This document shows positions 37,909 to 48,196 of a stretch of DNA of 64,000 nucleotides, piece by piece. The translations under genes and the position numbers were made by a program. The DNA lies in the NCBI GenBank assembly GCA_002842285.1, contig PHCJ01000003.1:1-64000 (forward strand), read 5' to 3'. The notes under the pieces are model-generated. The model was not told the origin of the DNA. It saw only the letters and a list, made by a program, of their open reading frames with translations, and did not search any database. Each line of letters starts with the position of its first letter. Position 1 is the first letter of the stretch. This stretch comes from Betaproteobacteria bacterium HGW-Betaproteobacteria-22. Its GTDB lineage: Bacteria > Pseudomonadota > Gammaproteobacteria > Burkholderiales > Methylophilaceae.

Positions 37909-37989
37909 GTGAATGGTGAAAGCTGAAATGTGAAATGTGGCATCCAACCGTGGCTTGATACTTTTCACCCTTCACTTCTCACGCTTCAC
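37909..37989. repeat. Inverted repeat built from GTGAANN heptamers between ilvH and ilvC
   Basis: The left arm (37909-37937) is a run of degenerate 7-base units, GTGAATG GTGAAAG CTGAAAT GTGAAAT. The right arm (37961-37989) is the inverted counterpart, CTTTTCACCCTTCACTTCTC and so on. The two arms can form an imperfect 29-bp stem with a ~23-base loop. There is no U-tract right after it, so it is not a standard terminator. It could stabilise the upstream ilvBH mRNA or be a processing site. Confidence 0.75.
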
Positions 37990-38003
37990 TCCCATTTAAT
38001 TAA

Positions 38004-39041
<1,038 letters not shown>

Positions 39042-39057
39042 TCTTAGTAAAATAAGC

Positions 39058-39090
39058 AAAGGGCAAAGCGTACTGCGTTTTGCCCTTTTT
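39058..39090 (+). terminator. Rho-independent terminator after ilvC
   Basis: AAAGGGCAAAGCG pairs with CGTTTTGCCCTTTTT around a short TACTG loop, giving a GC-rich stem ending in five T at 39086-39090, 16 bases after the ilvC stop. The stem tail is A/T-matched, so it could act in both directions. Confidence 0.85.
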
Positions 39091-39129
39091 CATTTGTACA
39101 TTACACTGCCCGCAAGCTGAAACTTCTCC

Positions 39130-39990
39130 ATGAAAAAAAAACTCATCGTACTTAGCCAATATTTACTACCCAAACAAGCCATTACAGCGCTTGCCGGCAA
39201 GCTGGCGCATTTGCAGGCAGGCACCATCACCACGGCTGTGATTGACTGGTTTGTGAAGCGATACGATGTGAATATGGCAGAAGCGGCCAACCCCAACACC
39301 ACCAGCTATAAAAGCTTTAATGAATTCTTCACCCGACCATTAAAAAAAGATGCAAGACCTCTCGCAGCAGCAGATTTCATATGTCCTGTAGATGGTGCGA
39401 TTAGCCAGTTCGGGCGTATTGCGCAGCAGCAAATTTTTCAGGCCAAAGGCCATCACTACACGACAACAGCACTTTTGGGCGGGGATAACGCAGCTGCCGA
39501 AAAATACAAGGATGGCCATTTTGCCTGCCTGTATCTCAGCCCCAAAGACTACCACCGCATTCACATGCCGTGTGATGGGAAGTTATTATCGATGACCTAT
39601 GTCCCTGGTGATTTATTTTCAGTCAACCCGACTACCGCTGAAGGTGTGCCCAGCCTATTCGCGCGCAATGAACGCGTGGTATGCGAGTTTCAATCGGAAA
39701 AACACGGCAACTTTGTCATGGTGCTGGTGGGTGCCACCATCGTCGGCAGCATGGTGACCGTCTGGCATGATGCAAAAGACGGTATCATCAACCCGCCGCG
39801 TTTACCCGATGTGCACACATGGCATTACTCAGATAAAAATATCACGCTAAAACAAGGTGATGAAATGGGGCGATTCCTGCTTGGCTCGACAGTAGTACTG
39901 CTGTTTAAAAAAGATGCATTGCAGTTCAATGCTGACTGGCAGCCGGCACGCGGTGTCAGATTGGGTGAAATGATGGGTATTAAACCATAA
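39130..39990 (+). CDS. psd: Phosphatidylserine decarboxylase proenzyme
   Basis: Psd makes phosphatidylethanolamine from phosphatidylserine at the inner membrane. The protein is self-cleaved at the conserved LGST motif (here FLLGSTVVLLF; cleavage between G252 and S253) to leave a pyruvoyl alpha chain of ~34 residues. SFNEFFTRPLK, PVDGAIS with the catalytic Asp, and DYHRIHMPCDG are present. The 286-residue length matches the bacterial E. coli-type enzyme. It is convergent with rppH across a 237-base gap in which I see no gene. Confidence 0.95.
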   Translation: MKKKLIVLSQYLLPKQAITALAGKLAHLQAGTITTAVIDWFVKRYDVNMAEAANPNTTSYKSFNEFFTRPLKKDARPLAAADFICPVDGAISQFGRIAQQQIFQAKGHHYTTTALLGGDNAAAEKYKDGHFACLYLSPKDYHRIHMPCDGKLLSMTYVPGDLFSVNPTTAEGVPSLFARNERVVCEFQSEKHGNFVMVLVGATIVGSMVTVWHDAKDGIINPPRLPDVHTWHYSDKNITLKQGDEMGRFLLGSTVVLLFKKDALQFNADWQPARGVRLGEMMGIKP

Positions 39991-40227
39991 CTATAAAACC
40001 ACCCATCCTGATGCATGCCAGGATCTGCGACTTGTGACAAGATGTTTTTACAGGAGCGTAATCGTAATGCATTGCGCGCAAGTTGCCAGTGATGCAAAGC
40101 GCAGTCGCGTACGCCTAAACAGCACACCTAGCCAGCCTCAATGGCACTGCAAACTCAGCGGCAATGTAACCACTGACCATTTAACGTGCTGGAATCGATG
40201 AAACTACTACAATCTCATGCAAAAAGA

Positions 40228-40713
40228 CTATTTAACGGCTTTATGATGCAGATGCGGCGCAAGCTCGTTTAGTGCAGACTCGTACACTGCACGTTTAAAT
40301 TCAATCACATCCTCTAGGGGCACCCAATAGTCATTCCAACGCCACGCATCAAACTCAGGATGCTCGGTCGCACGCAATGACACATCGCTATCACGTCCTA
40401 GCATACGCAGCAAATACCATATCTGCTTCTGCCCGCGATAGCTGCCACGCCACTCTCGACGGATCCAGCTTATAGGTACCTCATAGCGCAACCAATCTTT
40501 GGTGCGGCCTAGAATTTTGACATGTTCAGGCTTTAAGCCCACTTCTTCCATCAGCTCACGATACATGGCCTGCTCTGGACTTTCACCATAATTGATGCCG
40601 CCCTGCGGAAACTGCCAGGCATGTTCGCGTATGCGCTTGCCCCAAAACACCTGGTTGTTGGCATTGCATAAAATAATACCGACATTCGGGCGAAACCCGT
40701 CACGATCTAACAT
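40228..40713 (-). CDS. rppH: RNA pyrophosphohydrolase
   Basis: RppH removes pyrophosphate from mRNA 5' ends and so triggers decay. Motifs are [34 protein letters not shown] and the Nudix box [20 protein letters not shown], followed by [12 protein letters not shown]. The 161-residue length is typical. The gene stands alone on the minus strand, divergent from the beta-propeller lipoprotein. Confidence 0.95.
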   Translation of the reverse strand: MLDRDGFRPNVGIILCNANNQVFWGKRIREHAWQFPQGGINYGESPEQAMYRELMEEVGLKPEHVKILGRTKDWLRYEVPISWIRREWRGSYRGQKQIWYLLRMLGRDSDVSLRATEHPEFDAWRWNDYWVPLEDVIEFKRAVYESALNELAPHLHHKAVK

Positions 40714-40819
40714 AACATTTGCTGCCTAATACTGTTATAAAATATGGTGCAATTTTTTCATATTTCACGCATTATTGAAAGCAACCATTTGCTTCATTCC
40801 TTAATTTAGACCCAGTTAT

Positions 40820-41815
40820 ATGAAACTCATCTCATTATCAAAGAAAATACGCCACATATCATGGCTCGTTGGCAGCATATTTTTTTGTGCATGCAGCCCC
40901 ACAACTACCTACACCGACCCTGGCTATGCCTACATCACCAATCAGGGCGAAAATACAGTTTCAATCATCAACACAGATACCAACACGGTCATTGCAACCG
41001 TTCAAGCTGGCAAAGCCCCTGTTGGGGTGGCCGTCTCTCACAAACTTCAACGCGCTTATATCTCAAACGTTGAAAGCCAGGATATTTCTGTGATCAATAC
41101 TGTCAGCAATCAATTGGTAGACCGTATTCATGTGAAAGGGTCCCCCGTTGGCTTAACCGTTTCGCCTGATGGCAAGACACTTTATGTTGCAGATTGGTTT
41201 GATAACCGCATTATTGCCATTGAAACTGAATCACCAGATAAAACGAGGGAGTTAAGCGTGGGTGTCGCGCCAGCAGGTCTGGTGGTCAGTCCTGACGGAC
41301 TAACACTTTACATTGCAAACCGCGATAGCAATGACATCGCGGTAGTCGACACCCAAACCATGTCTATCCTGCGCAGAATATCCGTAGGGAAACATCCTTT
41401 TGGCATTGCACTTAGTCCTAGCGGATTATGGTTGGCCAGCGTTAATGTACAAGATGACACAATAAGCCTGATAAACGCCCGGACCCACCAACAGCAAATC
41501 ATGAAAGTTGGCTACCACCCTTATTGCGCGGCGTTTAATTTGGATGAATCAAAGCTTTATGTGACCAATACGCAAGATGACACGGTCACAGTGCTGGACA
41601 TCCGTAGCGGAAAAGCTGAAGCTACCATCAAGGTAGGAAATACCCCAGAAGGCATCAGCATGGACTACGCGCTGCAACGTGCCTATATCGCAAACTGGGG
41701 GAGCAATGATGTCAGTGTGGTTGACACAAAAACCAACCAATTGCTCACTACGATTAAAACAGGCGAAAAAAGTCGTGCCTTTGGTCAGTTCACTCTCAAT
41801 CCATTACGCAACTGA
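40820..41815 (+). CDS. YVTN/NHL-type beta-propeller lipoprotein
   Basis: The 331-residue protein has a lipoprotein signal peptide with cleavage at FFCAC (Cys near residue 24). About seven 40-residue blades follow, each with a G..P.G(I/V).(V/L)S..G..(L/I)Y(V/I)(A/T)N pattern (for example VGVAPAGLVVSPDGLTLYIA). It probably faces the periplasm. YVTN propellers are binding scaffolds; ligand and partner are unknown. It is not part of an evident operon. Confidence 0.85.
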   Translation: MKLISLSKKIRHISWLVGSIFFCACSPTTTYTDPGYAYITNQGENTVSIINTDTNTVIATVQAGKAPVGVAVSHKLQRAYISNVESQDISVINTVSNQLVDRIHVKGSPVGLTVSPDGKTLYVADWFDNRIIAIETESPDKTRELSVGVAPAGLVVSPDGLTLYIANRDSNDIAVVDTQTMSILRRISVGKHPFGIALSPSGLWLASVNVQDDTISLINARTHQQQIMKVGYHPYCAAFNLDESKLYVTNTQDDTVTVLDIRSGKAEATIKVGNTPEGISMDYALQRAYIANWGSNDVSVVDTKTNQLLTTIKTGEKSRAFGQFTLNPLRN

Positions 41816-41961
41816 GTTGAGAAAACTACTGCGCCTGAATATCCAATGTGATAACTTGTGTGATAGAAATAAAGCTTTAAGAACTGACCTAAAAGCCCTG
41901 CTTAAAAGCGTGTGATTCCCCAATTAAATCAAATGCTTATATCACACACCCATCTCGACAT

Positions 41962-43497
41962 TCATGCCTCTGGACGCATATGCGGGAACAGAATTACATC
42001 ACGAATACTTGGGCTGTCGGTAATCATCATCACCAGACGATCAATGCCGATGCCACAGCCACCCGTTGGCGGCATGCCGTATTCCAAAGCACGAATAAAG
42101 TCAGCATCGTAATACATCGCCTCATGGTCACCGGCTTCTTTGGCCTTCATCTGCGCGTGGAAGCGAGCCGCCTGATCTTCAGCGTCATTTAGCTCGCTAA
42201 AACCGTTGGCAATTTCACGACCGCACACAAACAGCTCAAAACGCTCGGTGATTTCCGGGTTGGCATCTGAGGCACGCGCCAAAGGCGAAACTTCAACCGG
42301 ATAATCAATGATATAGGTCGGGTTCCATAACTGTGCTTCGGCGGTTTCTTCGAACAACGCCAATTGCAATGCCCCCAAGCCTGCATGATCAAATGGCTTG
42401 GTGCCGAACTTGAGGATTTCTGCGCGGAGAAAGGCTTCATCATGCAACTGTTCCAAGCTATATTGGGGTGCATATTTCTGTATTGCACCCACAATCGTGT
42501 GGCGTTCAAAGGGCTTGCTTAAATCCAGCTCACGGCCCTGATATTGCAGCACGGCGGAACCAGTTGCCGCAATCGCCGCTGTGCGGATGCAGCGCTCTGT
42601 GAAATCCATCAGCCACAGGTAATCGGTATAAGCCGCGTAGAATTCCATCATGGTAAATTCCGGATTATGACGAACGCTCAAGCCTTCATTACGGAAATTA
42701 CGGTTCACCTCAAACACACGCTCAAAACCGCCCACGACTAAACGCTTCAAATACAATTCTGGTGCAATGCGCATGAACATCTGCATGTCCAGCGCATTGT
42801 GATGCGTGATGAAAGGCTTGGCCGATGCGCCGCCTGGAATCGGGTGCAGCATCGGTGTTTCCACTTCCAGAAATTGATTTTCAATCATAAAGCCACGGAT
42901 CGCAGACACCACTTTGCTGCGCGCCACAAAGGTTTTACGTGTTTCTTCAGAAACAATTAAATCCACATAACGCTGGCGATATTTCACCTCCTGATCCTGC
43001 AAGCCATGAAATTTTTCAGGCAACGGACGCAATGATTTGGTCAGCAAACGTAATTCAGACACCTTTACCGACAGCTCGCCTGTCTTGGTCTTAAACAATA
43101 CGCCTTTAGCGCCAATGATATCGCCTAAATCCCAGTGTTTGAATGCATCATAAATCGCCTCACTGTTGGCATCGGTCAGATTATCCTTCGATATAAACAA
43201 CTGCATGCGGCCAGTGCTGTCCTGTACCGTAGCAAAGCTCGCCTTACCCATCACGCGCTTTAACATCATGCGGCCGGCAATGCTCACATGCACGGCTTTA
43301 GGGTCTAACACCTCATTGTCAAAACCACCGAACTCGGCATGCAGCACGGCGGCCTGAGAATCCGGCTTGAAATCGTTAGGAAAAGCAGCACTGCCGTTTA
43401 ATTTGGTACTTTCACGCAGCGCTTTTAGTTTCTCGCGACGTTCAGCGATGACATGGTTTTCGTCAATTTGAATTACTTCGTTTACTTGGTCAGTCAT
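41962..43497 (-). CDS. lysS: Lysyl-tRNA synthetase (class II)
   Basis: The 511-residue enzyme has an N-terminal OB-fold anticodon-binding domain ([19 protein letters not shown]) and a class II core: motif 1 around [14 protein letters not shown], motif 2 [20 protein letters not shown] and motif 3 [12 protein letters not shown]. The alternative order prfB then lysS is common in proteobacteria; here the two are separated by the Wadjet/vapBC island (43.6-50.1 kb), suggesting the island was inserted between them. Confidence 0.96.
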   Translation of the reverse strand: MTDQVNEVIQIDENHVIAERREKLKALRESTKLNGSAAFPNDFKPDSQAAVLHAEFGGFDNEVLDPKAVHVSIAGRMMLKRVMGKASFATVQDSTGRMQLFISKDNLTDANSEAIYDAFKHWDLGDIIGAKGVLFKTKTGELSVKVSELRLLTKSLRPLPEKFHGLQDQEVKYRQRYVDLIVSEETRKTFVARSKVVSAIRGFMIENQFLEVETPMLHPIPGGASAKPFITHHNALDMQMFMRIAPELYLKRLVVGGFERVFEVNRNFRNEGLSVRHNPEFTMMEFYAAYTDYLWLMDFTERCIRTAAIAATGSAVLQYQGRELDLSKPFERHTIVGAIQKYAPQYSLEQLHDEAFLRAEILKFGTKPFDHAGLGALQLALFEETAEAQLWNPTYIIDYPVEVSPLARASDANPEITERFELFVCGREIANGFSELNDAEDQAARFHAQMKAKEAGDHEAMYYDADFIRALEYGMPPTGGCGIGIDRLVMMITDSPSIRDVILFPHMRPEA

Positions 43498-43581
43498 TAT
43501 TTACTCTCAAAACCGGCATTATTTTCTAAAACGTTATTTTATTACATTTGCGGAAAATTATTTTTCTTTACTCCACATAGC

Positions 43582-44766
43582 TTACAAATATCCTTCTTGC
43601 TCACCTTTTTGTTGGCGTTCCTGCATATATTCTGCCAGCACGCGCAATTCAACGGGTAAGTCTTGCTTTAACAAACTGGCAAGCTGTTGCTGATCAAAGT
43701 CTGAGAGCGGTTTTTTACTACTTAAGCTTTCTAAAGCCTTCGCGCCCATTTTCCAAGCTGCGGCCTCCAAACCAGCCTCGCGCCATAAGGCTATTGCACT
43801 TAACGCAATCGCAATGCCAGCAGGATCAGGGTCGCAAGCGATCTTTGCCGGAGCTGGCGCGATATTGATGACATGTTTAACGGCTTCTTTCCACCAATTG
43901 GGTGGATAGCCAGGCAACCAAATTACGCCTTCATCCGCTTGCCGATTGCGTGCAACACGCTCAAAGCTGGTGCGGTTTTCTACCAAAATCCAAGTGCTTA
44001 TTTCACCACTAGCGAACTGTATGCTTTTGACAGTTGCTGGCGTTAATGCGGCAAAATCTGGTGCAGTGCCTAGATTAGTTTCACCTAATTTTGTGTGTAG
44101 AATTAAATTGGCTGAAATCAGCAATAAAGGCGTATGCCGCTCTATATTAAACTCAGCCAAATCAAAATGATCATCTAACCATGCCCACTCCGCTTGGCTG
44201 ATTTCTTTGGTAGCACCACGTGCAAATAGTGAAAAATCACGATACGTGCCCACGCGCTCTTCCTTGATCCAATCGAGCAAATACTGCACCAAAATGGCCC
44301 TGGTAATCGCGCGGCTTGCCGGCATAGTCTGTAGATTATCCAAAGCCAATTGCAGGCTTGCATCTTGCAAGTTTTCTAGCTGATTGAGTAAGGTTTGCAA
44401 TATAAGCTTTTGTGCACCCGCCTGCACCAAACCAAGTGCATGTTGCAATACAGAGAAGTGTAAAACTTCCAGCTTGTAAGCCCACCAATCACCACTACGC
44501 TTTTCCTCGTAAACGCGTAGCCAGCCGTGTTTGACTAACCAATCACGCAACTGCTCTACCAAGGTTTTACGGGCAATCCCCGCGATTTTAAGCCAAGTAT
44601 CCCAACGTGCATTTTCACCATTTTTTACGCACTGCGTGAGTAAATCGCGCCACTCGCCACTTAAGGTAGCCAGTGCTTGCGTATCAGGCGCAGCTAAAGT
44701 CGCATAGCGCTTGCGCTTCTTAGGGTTGCGGCTCGTGCCTATGAATTCAGTAAAGATTTCACTCAT
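43582..44766 (-). CDS. jetD: Wadjet nuclease subunit JetD (DUF2220/Toprim)
   Basis: The 394-residue protein has an N-terminal helical winged-helix-like region and a C-terminal Toprim-like domain with Glu263 in WILVENRTSFERVA and the Asp312/Asp314 pair in IACDPDPAGIAIA, the expected metal-binding nuclease residues. JetD is the cleavage subunit that cuts small circular DNA once the SMC complex has extruded it. It is the last gene of jetABCD, six bases after jetC, with no intervening terminator. Confidence 0.88.
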   Translation of the reverse strand: MSEIFTEFIGTSRNPKKRKRYATLAAPDTQALATLSGEWRDLLTQCVKNGENARWDTWLKIAGIARKTLVEQLRDWLVKHGWLRVYEEKRSGDWWAYKLEVLHFSVLQHALGLVQAGAQKLILQTLLNQLENLQDASLQLALDNLQTMPASRAITRAILVQYLLDWIKEERVGTYRDFSLFARGATKEISQAEWAWLDDHFDLAEFNIERHTPLLLISANLILHTKLGETNLGTAPDFAALTPATVKSIQFASGEISTWILVENRTSFERVARNRQADEGVIWLPGYPPNWWKEAVKHVINIAPAPAKIACDPDPAGIAIALSAIALWREAGLEAAAWKMGAKALESLSSKKPLSDFDQQQLASLLKQDLPVELRVLAEYMQERQQKGEQEGYL

Positions 44767-44772
44767 TACACT

Positions 44773-47541
44773 TTATGCGACTTCACGTTTCAACACCCCC
44801 ACACGTGGAGCCCAGCCGCTCTGTGCAGATTTTTTAACGGTAATTAAAGCCAACATGGAAGGGTCATACACATCCACATTATGCGTTACAGGGGTGGTGA
44901 GCAAATATTGCGCCTTAGTTTCTTGCAAAAATTTGGCCACGCGTTTGATATTAAAAATATCCAAATGCGCAAATGGCTCATCAATAAACACAAAGCCGCC
45001 AGGACGCGATTCTTCCATCATCAACGCCACTAGCAAAATTAACGATTTCATCACCTGCTGCCCGCCAGATGCATCGCCATCATTCATGCCCGCCAGGCCT
45101 TTTTCGTCAAAACCAAAGCGCACATTCAAACCCGCCTGCGCCAGGCTAATGTCATTTGCCTCTAATGTTACAGGGGCGCAATCTACCGCGATATTCGCCA
45201 TATCCCCCAGTGTTTTCAAGTTTTTGCTATATTTGCTTACCGAGTAGCGTAGTCGCGCAATATACGCCTCACGCGCAGATTCTGTGAGTGCTTTGGCATT
45301 GTCGTTATCGCGCTGGCGAGCATCCACATCGGCTTGCTGACTGTCAAAATCGGCCTGCATCTTATCGCGCATGGCAATCACGCTATCGTCTGTTTGCCAG
45401 CTTTCCAACTCAAAGCGTTTATCAATCTCGGCAATACGTCTATCCACATTGGTTGCATCGCGCCATTGCTCTTGCAACTGTTTATTGGCAGAACTCTCTT
45501 GCCAAGCGGCGGGCAGTTTAGCTTGGTCGTGTGTCAAACGTTCCAAGCGCTTTTCCTGTTCCGCCCAGCCTTCTCGATTTTCTTTCTCGGCAATGTCTTT
45601 TTCAAGTTGATGCAAAGTATTTTCTATTCGTGAAAGTGCTTGCAGAAGTTCAGCACTCTCTTTTTCAAGCTGTTTACGGACTTTGGTGACCTCATGTAGC
45701 TTCTCGCCTTCGCTTTGTCGCTGGCTTTTAATTTGGGCAAAATCTTGTGCGGCTTGCGCAAACTCTTCTGCCCGCGCGGTGAGTTGCGCTGCCGCATTCA
45801 CGCCAGCTAGCGCACTTTTAATGGCCTGAATTTGCTGCTGTACGGGTTTAAGTTGCGCATTGAGTTGGCTGATTTCTTGTTCAATGCCATGTAAATTTTG
45901 ACGCAAGCTTTCCAGTCGCGCTTTGCCGAATCGTGGTTCACTAGGTGCAGCATATCTGCCCCCGCGCCGCTCACGCAAATAGCCCTGCTTGGTTACCCAG
46001 TCTTCACCACGCGGTAGTGCAACGCCCGCTTTGATATCCTCTACTCGCCTTGTTCGCTCCAGCATTTGCAACATCCAAGGTGCAATCGGCTGGCGCAGTT
46101 TCACCACCTCCAGCAGTGACCCCTGCGGTGCGAGACCTGCATTTTGCCGTTCCGGCACTATCAAATGGCGATATTTAAGCTTTTCACCAAGGGCAAACGC
46201 AGTTTCGGCGTCTTGCGGGCGACCTAGCAAAATCACGTGTGCAAAAGGAGCCAATACTGCCTCAACTGCTGTCTGCCAAGCGGGGTCGGTAATTTCCATC
46301 ACATCACTTAACGTGTCATGTGCAATTTTGGCTTGTTGCAAAGCTTGCCTAAATTCAGCCACTTCGGTTGGGTCTGCACGCCGTCCTGCGCTTAAGTTTT
46401 CCAGCGTGGTTTGCCACTGTTGCTGTTGCTGCTGTTTCGCCCATAACTGATTTTGCAAAGCACTTTTTTGCTGCTCAAGCTTGCCCAATTCGTTGCTTGC
46501 ATCCACGTTTGCACCTGATTGCACGGCCTGCGCTTTAAGTTGCGCCTCTTGCTCCAGCAATGTCTCATGCTTGCCTTCTTGCCGGTTAAGCTGATTGACT
46601 TGCTCAATCAGGCCGGCCTCTTGCAAACTTGCTGCTTGTTGTTGCTCAGCCAATTTCTGTTGCTGGCTTTGTAGATCTTGCTGCTCATTTTGCTTAATGA
46701 GTTTTTCTGCCTGCTTGGCTTCGCGCTCTTTTTTACCAGCTTCTAAAGCACGGGCGGCACGTTCGGTTTCTTCTTGCAATAAATAAAACTCCAAGCGCGG
46801 CTTGATTTCACTGACCAATTGCACCTGTTCATTTTTAAGTGTTTGCCATTGCAAATAGTTATTCACTTTAATTTCTTGCGTGGCGAGGCTATTTTCTAAT
46901 CCTTTTAAGTTATTTTGTGTTTGCTGCAACTCCTGCTCGGTTTGCTGCTGGTGTCCACGTGCTTCTTGATAGCGCGTCAAGACTTCTTTATCGCCGAAAA
47001 CATCAAACACCAGATCCAGTAACTCACGCGGTTTGTATTCACATAATTTATCGGTTTGCCCCTGCTCCAGCGACAACACTTTGGCAATGGCAGGCGACAG
47101 CCCTGCTTCATGCAACAGGCGTTGATAATCACGCACGCCAAATTCTTGCCCTTGTTTTTCTATGTGTTCCAGCGTCACCTCGCCATCCGCCACCCAGTAT
47201 CGGCGCACCCAATCCCCGCCTTTTTTCTCGATATGACAAGCCAACGTAATCGTGTCTTGCATAAACGGAATGCCAAACGGACGCTTGCTGCCGCCCTGTG
47301 CGCGGCTGTTATCCACCACGCCGCGCAGCCAGCAAAAATCTTCGCCATTGCGGCGCACATAGCGTTTGTAATCGCGTTTGCTGGAACATTCCAGCGCAAG
47401 CAAAGTACGCATGGCATCTAACAGCGTGGTTTTACCGGAGCCGTTTTCGCCTGAAATCGTAACAATCGAAGCATCCAGCGGCACCAGAAAACGTTGCCAA
47501 TAATCCCAATGCACCACTTCTAATTGTTTGAGTCTAAACAT
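44773..47541 (-). CDS. jetC: Wadjet SMC-like ATPase JetC
   Basis: The 922-residue SMC-family ATPase has Walker A GENGSGKT (31-38), long coiled-coil arms rich in Gln/Glu/Leu (about 200-360 and 540-790) flanking a hinge-like region, the ABC signature ASGGQQ (near 824) and Walker B FVFIDEPFAHLD (near 854). An upstream ATG (47583) would add 14 residues, but the ATG at 47541 gives the canonical MFRLKQLEVVHW start, has AGGAG upstream and overlaps the jetB stop by eight bases. It extrudes DNA loops to sense small circular plasmids. Confidence 0.9.
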   Translation of the reverse strand: MFRLKQLEVVHWDYWQRFLVPLDASIVTISGENGSGKTTLLDAMRTLLALECSSKRDYKRYVRRNGEDFCWLRGVVDNSRAQGGSKRPFGIPFMQDTITLACHIEKKGGDWVRRYWVADGEVTLEHIEKQGQEFGVRDYQRLLHEAGLSPAIAKVLSLEQGQTDKLCEYKPRELLDLVFDVFGDKEVLTRYQEARGHQQQTEQELQQTQNNLKGLENSLATQEIKVNNYLQWQTLKNEQVQLVSEIKPRLEFYLLQEETERAARALEAGKKEREAKQAEKLIKQNEQQDLQSQQQKLAEQQQAASLQEAGLIEQVNQLNRQEGKHETLLEQEAQLKAQAVQSGANVDASNELGKLEQQKSALQNQLWAKQQQQQQWQTTLENLSAGRRADPTEVAEFRQALQQAKIAHDTLSDVMEITDPAWQTAVEAVLAPFAHVILLGRPQDAETAFALGEKLKYRHLIVPERQNAGLAPQGSLLEVVKLRQPIAPWMLQMLERTRRVEDIKAGVALPRGEDWVTKQGYLRERRGGRYAAPSEPRFGKARLESLRQNLHGIEQEISQLNAQLKPVQQQIQAIKSALAGVNAAAQLTARAEEFAQAAQDFAQIKSQRQSEGEKLHEVTKVRKQLEKESAELLQALSRIENTLHQLEKDIAEKENREGWAEQEKRLERLTHDQAKLPAAWQESSANKQLQEQWRDATNVDRRIAEIDKRFELESWQTDDSVIAMRDKMQADFDSQQADVDARQRDNDNAKALTESAREAYIARLRYSVSKYSKNLKTLGDMANIAVDCAPVTLEANDISLAQAGLNVRFGFDEKGLAGMNDGDASGGQQVMKSLILLVALMMEESRPGGFVFIDEPFAHLDIFNIKRVAKFLQETKAQYLLTTPVTHNVDVYDPSMLALITVKKSAQSGWAPRVGVLKREVA

Positions 47542-48196
47542 TTTTTTGTGGCTCCTGATGAGCGCTAGCAGGGTGCTTGGCACGCATTAAATCACCCAGC
47601 GCACCTTGAATCACACGCGGTGCCATTTGCGCATAATCAAACACTAAATCCAGCAACGGGCCTTCGTAAATCGTTTTGTTACGCCGTTCAATTAGCCCCA
47701 GGCGTGATAACTGAGGCAGCATAAAATTGATCCGCCCTTTACCACCCAGCACCTTGCCAAAATCTTCCAGTAACACGGTTTCGGCAATGCCGCGCGAAAC
47801 CTCTTCACTCTCTACCGATTTCACCATATCACCAAACAGTTCACCTTGACTTTCCAAGGCAGCCTCGCGCCCTAGTTGCCGTTCACGTTTTGGCAAAATA
47901 ATCAGCGCCCACAACACTACTGTGAGTGCCAAAGCATCTTTTGGCAAGCCGATATTGTTACTTTGCCATTGTTGCCCATCGTCAAACACGGCTTGCTCGG
48001 CATCCTTATCTAGAGCCACTGCCACATGGTTGGAATATGGATTGTCCAACAAGCGTAATCCGCAAGTTTTCAAATGATCTTCAACAATGTTGCGATAATC
48101 CAAATCAAATAATAAGCGTTTAATCGTTTCATCCGTGCGCGGTAAATAACGGTACGCAATTAAACGCGCGGCTAATTGGGTGGGTGTCTGCATCAT
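47534..48196 (-). CDS. jetB: Wadjet accessory subunit JetB (DUF4194/MksE-like)
   Basis: The 220-residue protein is a KITE/MukE-like winged-helix subunit: AARLIAYRYLPRTDET, DYRNIVEDHLKTCGLRLLD, LALTVVLWALIILP and a C-terminal INFMLPQLSRLGLIERRN helix-wing. It bridges the kleisin JetA and the JetC heads. It overlaps jetA by four bases (ATGA) and jetC by eight, so the order A-B-C-D is tightly coupled. Identification rests on position plus this fold pattern. Confidence 0.85.
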   Translation of the reverse strand: MMQTPTQLAARLIAYRYLPRTDETIKRLLFDLDYRNIVEDHLKTCGLRLLDNPYSNHVAVALDKDAEQAVFDDGQQWQSNNIGLPKDALALTVVLWALIILPKRERQLGREAALESQGELFGDMVKSVESEEVSRGIAETVLLEDFGKVLGGKGRINFMLPQLSRLGLIERRNKTIYEGPLLDLVFDYAQMAPRVIQGALGDLMRAKHPASAHQEPQKNV

